Source of the DNA: Aliivibrio sp. S4MY1
GTDB taxonomy: Bacteria > Pseudomonadota > Gammaproteobacteria > Enterobacterales > Vibrionaceae
DNA: 54,475 nucleotides
Assembly (NCBI RefSeq): GCF_028765545.1
Contig: NZ_JARACP010000022.1
Span: 1 to 54,475 of the forward strand
Reading direction: 5' to 3'
Both the position numbers and the translations under genes were made by a program. Below the pieces are notes generated by a model. That model made no database searches. It worked only from the letters and a program-made list of their open reading frames with translations, and was not told where the DNA came from. Shown one piece after another: positions 25,195 to 33,267 of this stretch (its first letter is position 1; each line of letters begins with the position of its first letter).

Positions 25195-25665
25195 ATGGTC
25201 AGTCAACACGGTTTATTAAGTGTTGATATGCTGCGTACCCTTCTGTTCTTATCCATCATGGCGATAGCCTCTAGTTCTTTGTTTTCTTTATTGTCCAACA
25301 AAACGGATGCAAAAGAGATAGAGCGCCACATTGATAACATCACCGCGCTTGCCCAAGCGCATTACAGCAAAGGGGTAATGACTACTCAATGCTTGGCCCA
25401 GCCAAGCATTGATATTAATCAACTGGATATAGACGCCTATGATTATTTAGGTCTGTATGACGTCAGTTATGACAGCGTATCACCCGCAAGACCTCACTCT
25501 GTGACGGTGCGTTTTACCTTCACCTTCCCAAATAAAGCCCATGCAATTTCGCGCTACTTAACCCCTAGCCATCACGATGGCATGAGCTTTTATTATCAAC
25601 GCCCACTGGATTATCAATTGGTGGATTTTCAGCATATTGATAGAGCCACAGGCTGCATCAAATAA
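25195..25665 (+). CDS. second prepilin-like protein
   Basis: A 156-residue prepilin-like protein. MVSQHG precedes LLSVDMLRTLLFLSIMAIAS, so cleavage after Gly6 would give a mature pilin with Asp at position 5, the same pattern as PilS just upstream (SVDLML versus SVDMLR). Two Cys flank the globular part (TTQCLAQ, TGCIK). It is probably a minor pilin derived from a pilS-like ancestor. It replaces the pilT/pilU genes that normally follow pilS in R64-type loci. Confidence 0.65.
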   Translation: MVSQHGLLSVDMLRTLLFLSIMAIASSSLFSLLSNKTDAKEIERHIDNITALAQAHYSKGVMTTQCLAQPSIDINQLDIDAYDYLGLYDVSYDSVSPARPHSVTVRFTFTFPNKAHAISRYLTPSHHDGMSFYYQRPLDYQLVDFQHIDRATGCIK

Positions 25666-25672
25666 GGACATC

Positions 25673-26650
25673 ATGACACGAGCTCATACCCCAAAACGGC
25701 GAGCCCAAGGTGGGTTTGTGGCGATGGTTGGTTTGCTTATTACCTTGAGTTTTCTTTCCTATGCGTTTGTTTTGTACTCTGAAAAAGCACAAAAAGAGCG
25801 CATCAAAAGCGACACTCAATCGTTTTACAACCGACTGCTGTTTTTAAAACAACAAATTCACGCCTTTAATGCCGACCAATACCAAAATGGACGGCACATT
25901 AATTCGGCGGAATTATTTCCAGCGACATTACAAAACTTAGAAGGCGTTTACGTTCCACCCTGTTTGCCCGCTGACAATGCTCAAGGATTCTGTTTTTTGA
26001 TTGACCAAACCCCGTGGGGGAAAATCAACTATGAAAGAGAGCCACTGGTAACACCAACAGGCACCAACACATGGCGAGCAGTCATGCGTTTTACGCTTCC
26101 AGACCAAAGTGATCCCGCGTTTACCACTGAATTGTCGATGAGCATTTCCATGCTCACGCAAATACCGACCAACGAGTATGACGCTGCGTTAAACCAAATG
26201 ACGATATACGTAAACAGGCCCGACATGGCCTTTGCGTATGACGGCTTGGTGAAACGCAGCGGGGATGATTCGACGTTGCTTGGTGATTGGGATGTGGGCG
26301 GTAACTTTGCGATAACCAACGTCAAAGACGTCACCATCAAAAACAGCAACGGCACTCAAACCGTGGTCTCTGATGGCTTAGTGAATGTGTTTTTAGTCAA
26401 ACACGATGACATCGTTGATAGACCAAATTGTCCCGAAGGAAAAGAAAGCATCATCAATCTCATGATAGGAGAAATAACCACACCAAAAGAACACTCCAGT
26501 ACAGGGCGCATTCGTGCGTATTTAAAATCAACAAACGCCACTCAATGGCGAGTTGGGCTTGATAACGTTGTAAAAAGAGACCGTGATGGCGTCGTTCTAA
26601 TTAACCACTCGGGTTATTTAACCGCCATTACTCAATGTAAAACCCCATAA
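25673..26650 (+). CDS. pilV: PilV-like minor pilin/tip adhesin
   Basis: A 325-residue prepilin-like protein from MTRAHTPKRRAQGG, then FVAMVGLLITLSFLSYAFVL. A large beta-rich C-terminal region contains NGTQTVVSDGLVNVFLVKHD and Cys residues likely forming disulphides. Position after the pilins and the long C-terminus fit PilV, the tip adhesin that recognises recipients in R64-like systems. AAGGAC precedes the ATG at 25673, so the longer frame from 25637 is not needed. No shufflon-like inverted partial copies or Rci recombinase were seen nearby, so a fixed tip is likely. Confidence 0.65.
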   Translation: MTRAHTPKRRAQGGFVAMVGLLITLSFLSYAFVLYSEKAQKERIKSDTQSFYNRLLFLKQQIHAFNADQYQNGRHINSAELFPATLQNLEGVYVPPCLPADNAQGFCFLIDQTPWGKINYEREPLVTPTGTNTWRAVMRFTLPDQSDPAFTTELSMSISMLTQIPTNEYDAALNQMTIYVNRPDMAFAYDGLVKRSGDDSTLLGDWDVGGNFAITNVKDVTIKNSNGTQTVVSDGLVNVFLVKHDDIVDRPNCPEGKESIINLMIGEITTPKEHSSTGRIRAYLKSTNATQWRVGLDNVVKRDRDGVVLINHSGYLTAITQCKTP

Positions 26651-26667
26651 TCTAATAGGAAAATACC

Positions 26668-27168
26668 ATGTTAAAACACACCTTAATTGCCAGTATTCTG
26701 GCTCTAACTCTAACCCCTTTAGCTCACGCGAAGGTCACTTATGAAGACGCAATAAAAGATCAATCTGCCTACAACGCAAAAATTAAAGCACTTGCGCCAC
26801 CGCCAGCCGTTGGTTATACCTCTGATGAACTACATGGCATTGAAAAAACTGGTGACTGGAAACCAATCTACACAGGAAATACGACAGGTGCCGTCAACAT
26901 TCCAAGCAATGCCAAAATGATCATGGTGCAAACCAGTGAAGGAACCACGACGTTCCCACGAAACAGCGGAAGTTTAGTGCTTGCCTCAAAAGTAAGTACT
27001 ACATCAGAGAAATGTCACTTGACGGCAACCGCAAGGGCACGATTTACAGGCTCTCAAGTCATGGGAGAATATAGTCAGCAAAAAGAAAAGTGCCGAGTCA
27101 ATGGAGATTACTATTGGGAGTCTAGAAGTGCTCAAATAAGCATCCAAAAAGTGCTTATTCAAAACTAA
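26668..27168 (+). CDS. secreted hypothetical protein at the end of the pil operon
   Basis: A 166-residue exported protein with signal peptide MLKHTLIASILALTLTPLAHA. The mature part contains PPPAVGYTSDELHGIEKTGD, then a beta-rich domain with two Cys (EKCHLTATA, EKCRVNGDYY). It follows pilV by 18 bases and is closed by a hairpin, so it is the last gene of this transcription block. No known family; probably a periplasmic or pilus-associated accessory. Confidence 0.6.
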   Translation: MLKHTLIASILALTLTPLAHAKVTYEDAIKDQSAYNAKIKALAPPPAVGYTSDELHGIEKTGDWKPIYTGNTTGAVNIPSNAKMIMVQTSEGTTTFPRNSGSLVLASKVSTTSEKCHLTATARARFTGSQVMGEYSQQKEKCRVNGDYYWESRSAQISIQKVLIQN

Positions 27169-27182
27169 ACTAACCCACTAAA

Positions 27183-27206
27183 AAGACGCTGAGAAATCAG
27201 CGTCTT
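27183..27206 (+). terminator. stem-loop after the pil block
   Basis: AAGACGCTGA and TCAGCGTCTT form a perfect 10-bp stem with a GAAA tetraloop. There is no long T-run, so termination may be partial; processing or 3' protection is also possible. Confidence 0.55.
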
Positions 27207-27326
27207 AAACGATCATAAGTCGCTGGTTTCTTAGAACAAAAGATCATAAACCAAACGCAATAATTAAGTATTCAATAATCCAAAAAATGATATAATAGAT
27301 CTAATAAAAACAAGGGCTTATTTAAA

Positions 27327-28301
27327 ATGACTATTACAAAAAAACTGTTGTTCTCTTTATTGCTTTCAAGCAATGCTTACGCTGTCACTAATGGCTCTTC
27401 TGTCAATTGGAATAACTATCAAGACATGGTAGAAATGAGCTGCACAGGAACCGTTATTGCAGGGAAATTTATCTTAACCGCTGCGCATTGCTCTAACGAT
27501 GATTACATTCGTTTTTCAGACAACACAACAACGTCAAGTATTGCTCGTGCCGATCACAAGGATTCGAGTTTATCAGGCGCGCAAGTTGATGTGTCACTTT
27601 GGACGCTTCCAACAAATAGAAACCTCACTCAAATTCATTATTTTGCAAATTTAAACAATAGAAATCTCGTTGCAAACAATGAAAAACTGCGTTTATTTGG
27701 GTTTGGTTCAACCAATTACGATGAACAGCCATTACATTACGCAACCGTGAAAGCCTCATTTGATTCAATAAGACCACAAGTTATTGACGGCAATCCTATT
27801 GGGCAAGGCTCAGGCATTGATGGTGATTCAGGCGGTGCTTGGTTAAATAAAGATGAACAAATTGTTGCCATAAATAAAAGTATTATTGGTAATGATGACG
27901 GCACAACGACAACGTTCGGTACTAACTTACATTATGCAAAAGACTTCATTTTAGAAAACATAAATGGCTGGCACTACCCAACTCTTGCGAATACTTCTAA
28001 TGGGTCAACCACAATCAAAGTTCAATCATTGCATGACCCATTATCAGGTCAAATAAATGATATAGCTTACACTTCTGGTGAAGCGACAATTACTGGAGGT
28101 ACTTGTTTTCAAGCCTCGGATATTCAACCGTTCTCAACCTGTACTTACACCGTAGAAGGTACTGGTACTCTCCACCTATCAGATAGTGAATCAATTACTA
28201 TTAAGCCAGCCCCTGAATCAGGCGGCGGTGACAGTGGCGGTAGTCTTGGGTTCTTATCCATCATCGGCTTACTTGGTCTTGGATTAATCAGAAAAAAGTA
28301 A
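27327..28301 (+). CDS. secreted trypsin-like serine protease with GlyGly-CTERM tail
   Basis: A 324-residue S1-family protease. The signal peptide is about 1-20. The catalytic triad is His54 (LTAAHC), Asp89 (QVDVSLW) and Ser168 (GDSGGA). A beta-rich domain follows at about 215-295. The C-terminus GGDSGGSLGFLSIIGLLGLG plus LIRKK is a textbook GlyGly-CTERM signal: Gly-rich motif, membrane helix and basic tail. Such proteins are processed by rhombosortase and exported through type II secretion in Vibrionaceae. Rhombosortase is not in this window, so the host would have to supply it. A surface protease placed between pilus and virB11 genes may act on the pilus or the recipient surface, or may be cargo. 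Confidence 0.85.
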   Translation: MTITKKLLFSLLLSSNAYAVTNGSSVNWNNYQDMVEMSCTGTVIAGKFILTAAHCSNDDYIRFSDNTTTSSIARADHKDSSLSGAQVDVSLWTLPTNRNLTQIHYFANLNNRNLVANNEKLRLFGFGSTNYDEQPLHYATVKASFDSIRPQVIDGNPIGQGSGIDGDSGGAWLNKDEQIVAINKSIIGNDDGTTTTFGTNLHYAKDFILENINGWHYPTLANTSNGSTTIKVQSLHDPLSGQINDIAYTSGEATITGGTCFQASDIQPFSTCTYTVEGTGTLHLSDSESITIKPAPESGGGDSGGSLGFLSIIGLLGLGLIRKK

Positions 28302-28305
28302 TGTT

Positions 28306-28500
28306 TTGAATTTTAAATGTAATCACTCAAAAATCAGTTTTCTATCCATATTTGCCACCCATAAGAAACACGGGGTTATCTCATTAGAAAAATTGGGTTC
28401 ATGGAATAGAGCGATTAATAAAAACAACGATTCTGACTTTAAGTGCAAAGAGGAATCAACCATGATGGACGTACATAAAGAATACAAAACAAGATCATAA
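28306..28500 (+). CDS. small paralogous protein, copy 1
   Basis: A 64-codon frame (TTG start) whose core HGVISLEKLGSWNRAINKNN and FKCKE aligns with the gene at 28787 (YGYTSLETLAQWNRKLPKKN, FTCKK). The start has no good ribosome binding site, and an ATG at 28302 gives only two codons, so this copy may be decaying. Each copy is followed by a similar terminator (core GGTTTGCTTTTTT), so gene and terminator were duplicated together. Function unknown. Confidence 0.45.
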   Translation: MNFKCNHSKISFLSIFATHKKHGVISLEKLGSWNRAINKNNDSDFKCKEESTMMDVHKEYKTRS

Positions 28501-28519
28501 CCATCATAAATCGAACCAC

Positions 28520-28549
28520 AAAAAAGCAGACCAGTCGGTTTGCTTTTTT
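28520..28549 (+). terminator. terminator after small paralog 1
   Basis: AAAAAAGCAGACC pairs with GGTTTGCTTTTTT (one mismatch) around AGTC, ending in a run of T. Similar in sequence to the hairpin at 28981. Confidence 0.8.
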
Positions 28550-28786
28550 ATTGCATTAACATCTCACTTTTAAGAAAAGCTCACATAATAAACACACGCA
28601 ATCGTTCGCTTTTTTCTATCTGCTAATAATGAATATATTAACTATTTGTTTATAGCCAAATAGTCTAACCACCCTTAAAAATGAAAATGACAATTCTAAC
28701 ATTAGGCATATACTCCGACTTCACATAATACGAGCGACCCATGCTCTCTAGGCTTGTAAATCAACGCCTATTTCATAGAAGAAACA

Positions 28787-28969
28787 ATGAATACTGTTAA
28801 GTCACAGCAACACATCACCATGTATTTGATTGCTCAAAAACATGAAGCTTACGGCTACACCTCTTTAGAAACACTGGCTCAATGGAATCGAAAATTACCA
28901 AAGAAAAATCAGTCAGCATTTACCTGCAAAAAAGTAACCACGCTCAATAATACAAAATATAACCCGTAA
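28787..28969 (+). CDS. small paralogous protein, copy 2
   Basis: A 60-residue protein (MNTVKSQQHITMYLIAQKHE...) sharing the S-L-E-x-L-x-x-W-N-R core and the F-x-C-K motif with the frame at 28306. AGAAGAAACA precedes the ATG. It is mostly helical, with a single Cys. The conserved core across two diverged copies argues for a real protein family. Function not recognised. Confidence 0.55.
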   Translation: MNTVKSQQHITMYLIAQKHEAYGYTSLETLAQWNRKLPKKNQSAFTCKKVTTLNNTKYNP

Positions 28970-28980
28970 TATTTTTATCC

Positions 28981-29007
28981 AAAGCAAGCCTATCGGTTTG
29001 CTTTTTT
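28981..29007 (+). terminator. terminator after small paralog 2
   Basis: AAAGCAAGCC pairs with GGTTTGCTTT (one G-T wobble) around TATC, followed by Ts. Paralogous to the hairpin at 28520. Confidence 0.8.
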
Positions 29008-29043
29008 CATGCCTGTCATTTACCACATAGAGACATCTTTATT

Positions 29044-29712
29044 ATGACTACGTTTTACTTCTTCATTGAGTTGGTTAGTGTTCCTATTGTAATGATAGGC
29101 GTTAGTTTTCTTAGCTACCTAATCCAAACCACACCATCAACCATTCGCAACCTTAATCATCGTCATCAAAAAACAGGAGGAATTGGCGTTCTATTGTTAG
29201 GAATGTGTTTTATCACCCAGCCTGAGTCAAATTACTTATTGTATGGTGCTGTGATTGGTTTTCTGATTTTTCATTATTTCTGTGGGTTTACCGTTCAATC
29301 TATATATGTTCACTCATTGGCCATCGTTCCATCACCTTGGAATAAACAGAAAGTTCAGGTTCATCTTGCTACGCTATCTCAACCACTGGATAAAGAAGTG
29401 TACCAGGATTTATTTATTCTTCTTGATGAGCTGCAAGCCGCTGGTATCACTACGGTTGTATTGACTTCACCGCTATTTACTAAGCAAAAAAGAGTAAGAA
29501 GTACGTTATTTTTTCAGTACAAGTTAAAACAAAAAGGCATTGAGCTAGAAAGTAAAACCATCCCATTCTATACAAAACCATGGGCATGCTGCTTATTGGC
29601 GTTTCAAAAATACCTATTACGAACACCAAGCCTTCAATCATTGCCATTAACTCGCTGGCACCAATACACACTGCGTTTACCTTCACGCTCAAATTCACGA
29701 TTATCAGAATGA
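29044..29712 (+). CDS. membrane protein of unknown function
   Basis: A 222-residue protein with hydrophobic segments at about 8-28 (LVSVPIVMIGVSFLSYLI), 46-60 (GIGVLLLGMCFIT) and 66-85 (LLYGAVIGFLIFHYFCG). A cytoplasmic domain follows (about 105-222, basic), with alternating strands and helices (VYQDLFILLDELQAAGITTVVLTSPLF). It has no recognised family. It precedes the lytic transglycosylase gene and may belong to the transfer operon. Confidence 0.6.
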   Translation: MTTFYFFIELVSVPIVMIGVSFLSYLIQTTPSTIRNLNHRHQKTGGIGVLLLGMCFITQPESNYLLYGAVIGFLIFHYFCGFTVQSIYVHSLAIVPSPWNKQKVQVHLATLSQPLDKEVYQDLFILLDELQAAGITTVVLTSPLFTKQKRVRSTLFFQYKLKQKGIELESKTIPFYTKPWACCLLAFQKYLLRTPSLQSLPLTRWHQYTLRLPSRSNSRLSE

Positions 29713-29770
29713 TAATTGGGGTGTTTGAGTGCAACAAAGCGAAGCGACGTTAGCCCAAAGGACTTACCCC

Positions 29771-30298
29771 ATGAACATCAATATAACGGTATTTGCCTAC
29801 TGGCTAATGCTATGCACTCTTTCGCCTCTCGCTTTTGCTGCACCTGAAAATACCACATCCACCGGTGCGCGAAATTACAATGGCTGGACATCGAGCTACA
29901 ACCGAAAACAAACCGTTCCTAAATGCACTCGTCATTGTGATGCTATTGCAAGAAGCAGTCAGTATTACGGCGTACCTAGTGCCTTGGTTCTGGCCATCAT
30001 CAGGCAAGAAAGCAATTTCAATCACAGAGCCGTTAGCCCTAAAGGGGCAAAGGGCTTAATGCAGTTAATGGACATGAACTCCACTCACATTGACCCATTC
30101 AATCCTGAGCAAAATATTCATACTGGTACGGCGTTGTTAGCTCGCCTATTAAAACAATACGATTCCATTGAATTGGCCCTTGCTGCGTATAACGCGGGCG
30201 AAGGCAACGTAAGAAAATACGGGGGCGTTCCCCCGTTTAAAGAAACACAGAACTACATTAAAAAAGTCATGCTCTATTATCGAGGATACCAATCATGA
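29771..30298 (+). CDS. virB1: VirB1-like lytic transglycosylase
   Basis: A 176-residue exported SLT-type muramidase: signal peptide MNINITVFAYWLMLCTLSPLAFA, then YGVPSALVLAIIRQESNFN with the catalytic Glu in RQES, followed by SPKGAKGLMQLM and ALAAYNAGEGNVRKYGGVPP. It opens peptidoglycan for the T4SS or pilus. A GTG at 29729 would lengthen it, but the ATG at 29771 gives a proper signal peptide. In standard VirB operons virB1 comes first; here it lies near the end. ATGA overlap with the next gene. Confidence 0.85.
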   Translation: MNINITVFAYWLMLCTLSPLAFAAPENTTSTGARNYNGWTSSYNRKQTVPKCTRHCDAIARSSQYYGVPSALVLAIIRQESNFNHRAVSPKGAKGLMQLMDMNSTHIDPFNPEQNIHTGTALLARLLKQYDSIELALAAYNAGEGNVRKYGGVPPFKETQNYIKKVMLYYRGYQS

Positions 30299-30768
30299 AA
30301 CCTTACTTACTGCTGCCCCCTCTGCTTTTGTCCTTGCTCTATACGCCGCCTTTACTCGCCGCCTCCGAAGCCGATTGCGCTATTTGGATGTGCTTACCGA
30401 CTGGATTTGGTGAAGGCTGCGGGGACGCAAAGAAAGCCTTTAAGAAAAGAACGAAACGGCATCAACCATCTATGCCGCCATTTCCATCCTGTGAAGTTAG
30501 GCCCGCTGGAGATACGTCTGTAATTAGAGATAAATACACCTCAAAAGATGGCGTTGCCGCTTATGTTCCCACAAGAACGATATGCATCCGTCAAGGTAAG
30601 AATACCTGTATGGAAACCAAAACCATTGATGAACACATGGTAAAAGACAGACGATGCGCTCGAACCTCAAAAGATGGGCCATATTACCCAACAGGTTGCA
30701 CCCAAACCTTTAGATACACCGAAGTCTATTTGAATGGTCACTTGTTTGGCCAAACTCAATACTACTAA
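30295..30768 (+). CDS. TrbM/KikA-like periplasmic conjugation protein
   Basis: A 157-residue secreted Cys-rich protein: signal peptide MKPYLLLPPLLLSLLYTPPLLA, then CAIWMCLPTGFGEGCGDAKK, several further Cys, and a tail YLNGHLFGQTQYY. The C-x-x-W-x-C-L-P-x-G-F pattern with later Cys pairs resembles the TrbM/KikA conjugation family; several disulphides are expected in the periplasm. Coupled to the transglycosylase gene and 13 bases before virB11. Confidence 0.6.
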   Translation: MKPYLLLPPLLLSLLYTPPLLAASEADCAIWMCLPTGFGEGCGDAKKAFKKRTKRHQPSMPPFPSCEVRPAGDTSVIRDKYTSKDGVAAYVPTRTICIRQGKNTCMETKTIDEHMVKDRRCARTSKDGPYYPTGCTQTFRYTEVYLNGHLFGQTQYY

Positions 30769-30781
30769 TTAAGAGGCCAAC

Positions 30782-31798
30782 ATGAGTGACACCATCGCAA
30801 CGCTCTTTGGTGATGTTCCTATTGCTAAACAATACGAATGGCAATGGGTAGAGAAACACTTTGAACCTCTCAAACAATGGTTTTTATGTGACGGTGTCAC
30901 TGAAATCTTTGTTGATAGGTTCGATTCAATCTCCATCGAGCGCAACGGCAAGATTGAAAAAACCGACACCACCTTTGTATCAGAGCAAACTCTTAAAAAT
31001 TTAATCACTCAAATTGCCTTATGCTTAAATCAAACCTTAACCGATGAGTCCCCTATCATGGATGCCCGTCTTCCTGATTGCTCCCGCTTGTGTTGTACGC
31101 TGCCAAGCGTCACACCACAAGGCGCGACAATCACGTTACGTGTCGCCCCAAGGGATTCTATAAGCATTGATGAATTAGTTGCGTATGGCGCCCTTAGCGA
31201 AGAAATGAAGGTCTATTTACAAGGACACATCCAGCAAGGCAGTAACATTATGGTATCAGGTAATACTGGCTCAGGAAAAACCACCTTGCTTCGCGCCTTA
31301 GCGCGATTCATTCCACTTAATGAGCGCATCATTACCTGTGAAGATACTCAAGAGCTGTACTTAGATTGGTTACCCTATCGCGTATCACTGGAAGCACCGA
31401 ATCGAAAAGACAGTGAAATTGAAATGAAGAACCTCATTGAAACGTCACTTCGTATGAGACCCGATAGAATTTGGGTTGGAGAAATCAGAAAGGCGGCTGC
31501 GGCCGACGCTTTTCTTCAAACAATTAACACGGGCCACTCTGGATGTGTAACCACCATTCACGCCAATAACACAATTGATGCGGTATCACGTTTGCAATAT
31601 CTCATTGCAAGCCAAGGCTTGATTAGTTTTGATTTGGCAGGGAAACAAATCATGGGCTCAGTCAATCTACTTATACACGCCAGTCGTCATGCCGACTACG
31701 GCAGACGAATAACGGAAATCACCGAAATCAAAGATGGGAAATGCATTCCCGTTTTTAGATTTAATTCTGAAACAGTGGCGCACGAAAAAATCGTTTAG
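30782..31798 (+). CDS. virB11: VirB11-like T4SS ATPase
   Basis: A 338-residue hexameric ATPase of the VirB11 family. The N-terminal domain includes VTEIFVDRF; Walker A is GNTGSGKTT near residue 162; the Asp box is CEDTQEL; the Walker B/His regions are RPDRIWVGEIRKAAAAD and GHSGCVTTIHANN. It works at the base of the T4SS with VirB4 and the coupling protein. It is physically separated from virB10 by the pil cluster. AAGAGG precedes the ATG. Confidence 0.95.
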   Translation: MSDTIATLFGDVPIAKQYEWQWVEKHFEPLKQWFLCDGVTEIFVDRFDSISIERNGKIEKTDTTFVSEQTLKNLITQIALCLNQTLTDESPIMDARLPDCSRLCCTLPSVTPQGATITLRVAPRDSISIDELVAYGALSEEMKVYLQGHIQQGSNIMVSGNTGSGKTTLLRALARFIPLNERIITCEDTQELYLDWLPYRVSLEAPNRKDSEIEMKNLIETSLRMRPDRIWVGEIRKAAAADAFLQTINTGHSGCVTTIHANNTIDAVSRLQYLIASQGLISFDLAGKQIMGSVNLLIHASRHADYGRRITEITEIKDGKCIPVFRFNSETVAHEKIV

Positions 31799-31917
31799 AT
31801 AACGATTTAAACGAAGCAATGAAATAAGCATTGTTCATATTATTGAGTTGATTAAAAAATACGAGCCCACCAGTACGTACTCTTAAATAATTTCATTTAC
31901 AAACAAGGAACATAAAA

Positions 31918-32163
31918 ATGACCCAGAATCAATTAATAGAAAAAAAACATTGCGAAAATGTTGATGGTACTTTAGTTTTTGAACTTAACAATGGACAAGA
32001 AACTCTTGGCTTAGAGCTTACGACAATACTGCAAATGGTACGTATTGCAGAGCGCCAACACTTCATACCTCCTCTTGAAGAGAAATGGTGGAACCAACTC
32101 CAACAACGTTATCCAGAATTGCAGGTAGATATTGATGAACATCTTCAAATTAAAAATAAATGA
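31918..32163 (+). CDS. small hypothetical protein
   Basis: An 81-residue acidic protein (MTQNQLIEKKHCENVDGTLV...) with a helix-rich C-terminus (EEKWWNQLQQRYPELQVDID). CAAGGAA precedes the ATG. It overlaps the following gene by 29 bases, so the two are coupled. No known family. Confidence 0.55.
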   Translation: MTQNQLIEKKHCENVDGTLVFELNNGQETLGLELTTILQMVRIAERQHFIPPLEEKWWNQLQQRYPELQVDIDEHLQIKNK

Positions 32164-33037
32164 CCGCTCCTTTTATTCATTAACGAGGGACAATTTCAAT
32201 CAAGAAACTCAACGAAAGTCACCTTGGAATCAAATGGGCAGTGATGGTATAAAACGATATTATGCTGTCTGCCCCGCCTGTGAGAACACCATCCAATTAA
32301 TTGGTTTTCACGTAAAAAATACAGAATTAAACGATGAGAATATTACTGATATTTCCGAGCCTTTTGGTAAGCACTTTCTTTCAAAAAAAATAAGTAACTT
32401 AGGGGAGTTAAGCCAAGAAGCTTACGAATTGTGCCCTTACGCTTCCAAAAATAAAAAACATCCTAAACCTAATGATAAGTACAACACCAAAAGCCGCATA
32501 CCAAATAAACTATTAGAACTATTACGTACTGAGTTTGACCGTATTGTTTGGTGCTTCCAAAAAAGCATTGGTATTGAACTTCCTCCCAAATACATTCAAA
32601 CCATGCTTAATGACTATCTAAATAATGAAGGATGGTGGTATGCAGGCTCTACAGAGTTAAATCTTCCATGGACATTTATTTACAACACCAATGCCACACC
32701 ACTTCTATTTTGTAAAATAGAAGATGATGAAATGAAAGAAGCATTAATAAAATGCTATCCAAGTGCCACATTTGATGAAAAAAACAAATTCGAAAGTAAA
32801 GGAAAATACATCACTCCTACTTTCTGCTTTTTATCTCACAAGCGCCATTTAAATACCGAGACTCATCATTTAACAGAAACAATGGACTTAAGTGTTTCTG
32901 ATAATGATGGAACGATTATTTATAAAAAGACAATTGAATTTGAACCGCTTTTGTTTAATAAACTCATAAATAAACCAACATCAACCTACCGCAATCAACT
33001 TTTACTAAATAAAGTAAATACCACTATTGAGAAATAA
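32135..33037 (+). CDS. conserved hypothetical with CPAC zinc-type motif
   Basis: A 300-residue protein from MNIFKLKINDRSFYSL. The segment GSDGIKRYYAVCPACENTIQ followed by LIGFH and FGKHFLSKK reads like a conserved unknown protein I have seen in other conjugative elements. CPAC plus a later CPYASK could bind a metal. No transmembrane segment. It overlaps the small gene at 31918. Function unknown; neighbours do not settle it. Confidence 0.6.
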   Translation: MNIFKLKINDRSFYSLTRDNFNQETQRKSPWNQMGSDGIKRYYAVCPACENTIQLIGFHVKNTELNDENITDISEPFGKHFLSKKISNLGELSQEAYELCPYASKNKKHPKPNDKYNTKSRIPNKLLELLRTEFDRIVWCFQKSIGIELPPKYIQTMLNDYLNNEGWWYAGSTELNLPWTFIYNTNATPLLFCKIEDDEMKEALIKCYPSATFDEKNKFESKGKYITPTFCFLSHKRHLNTETHHLTETMDLSVSDNDGTIIYKKTIEFEPLLFNKLINKPTSTYRNQLLLNKVNTTIEK

Positions 33038-33057
33038 ATTATGAATCCATTTTAAAA

Positions 33058-33096
33058 CACTAAGTTCCCCTCGCAGTTTGCGAGCGGGACTTAGTG
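33058..33096. repeat. long stem-loop near the end of the 32135 gene
   Basis: CACTAAGTTCCCCTCGCA pairs with TGCGAGCGGGACTTAGTG (two mismatches) around GTT, an 18-bp near-perfect hairpin. It lacks a T-run, so it may be an RNA processing or protein-binding structure rather than a plain terminator. Confidence 0.7.
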
Positions 33097-33153
33097 AAGC
33101 CACACCAGAACACCTGAATGATGGCTTATCAAAATTCATTATGGTGAGCGAAG

Positions 33154-33206
33154 AAATGAACGATCATTTCATTTGATGTTTGCTTTTCTATCGCTCTTTT
33201 CTGTCT
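33154..33206. repeat. dispersed ~50-bp repeat, copy 1
   Basis: AAATGAACGATCATTT (nearly palindromic) followed by a TGATGTTTGC and CTTTTCTATCGCTC stretch. A second copy of the whole pattern occurs at 35233-35290, after the truncated H-NS-like gene. Confidence 0.7.
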
Positions 33207-33267
33207 TCACCATAACGAGACTTCATTCAAGCACTAAGAAACAGGGGAAATCCAGCATAAAGCAACT

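Noticed and set aside
25673-28301. PilV shufflon
   Set aside because: No inverted partial copies of the pilV 3' end and no Rci-type tyrosine recombinase nearby.
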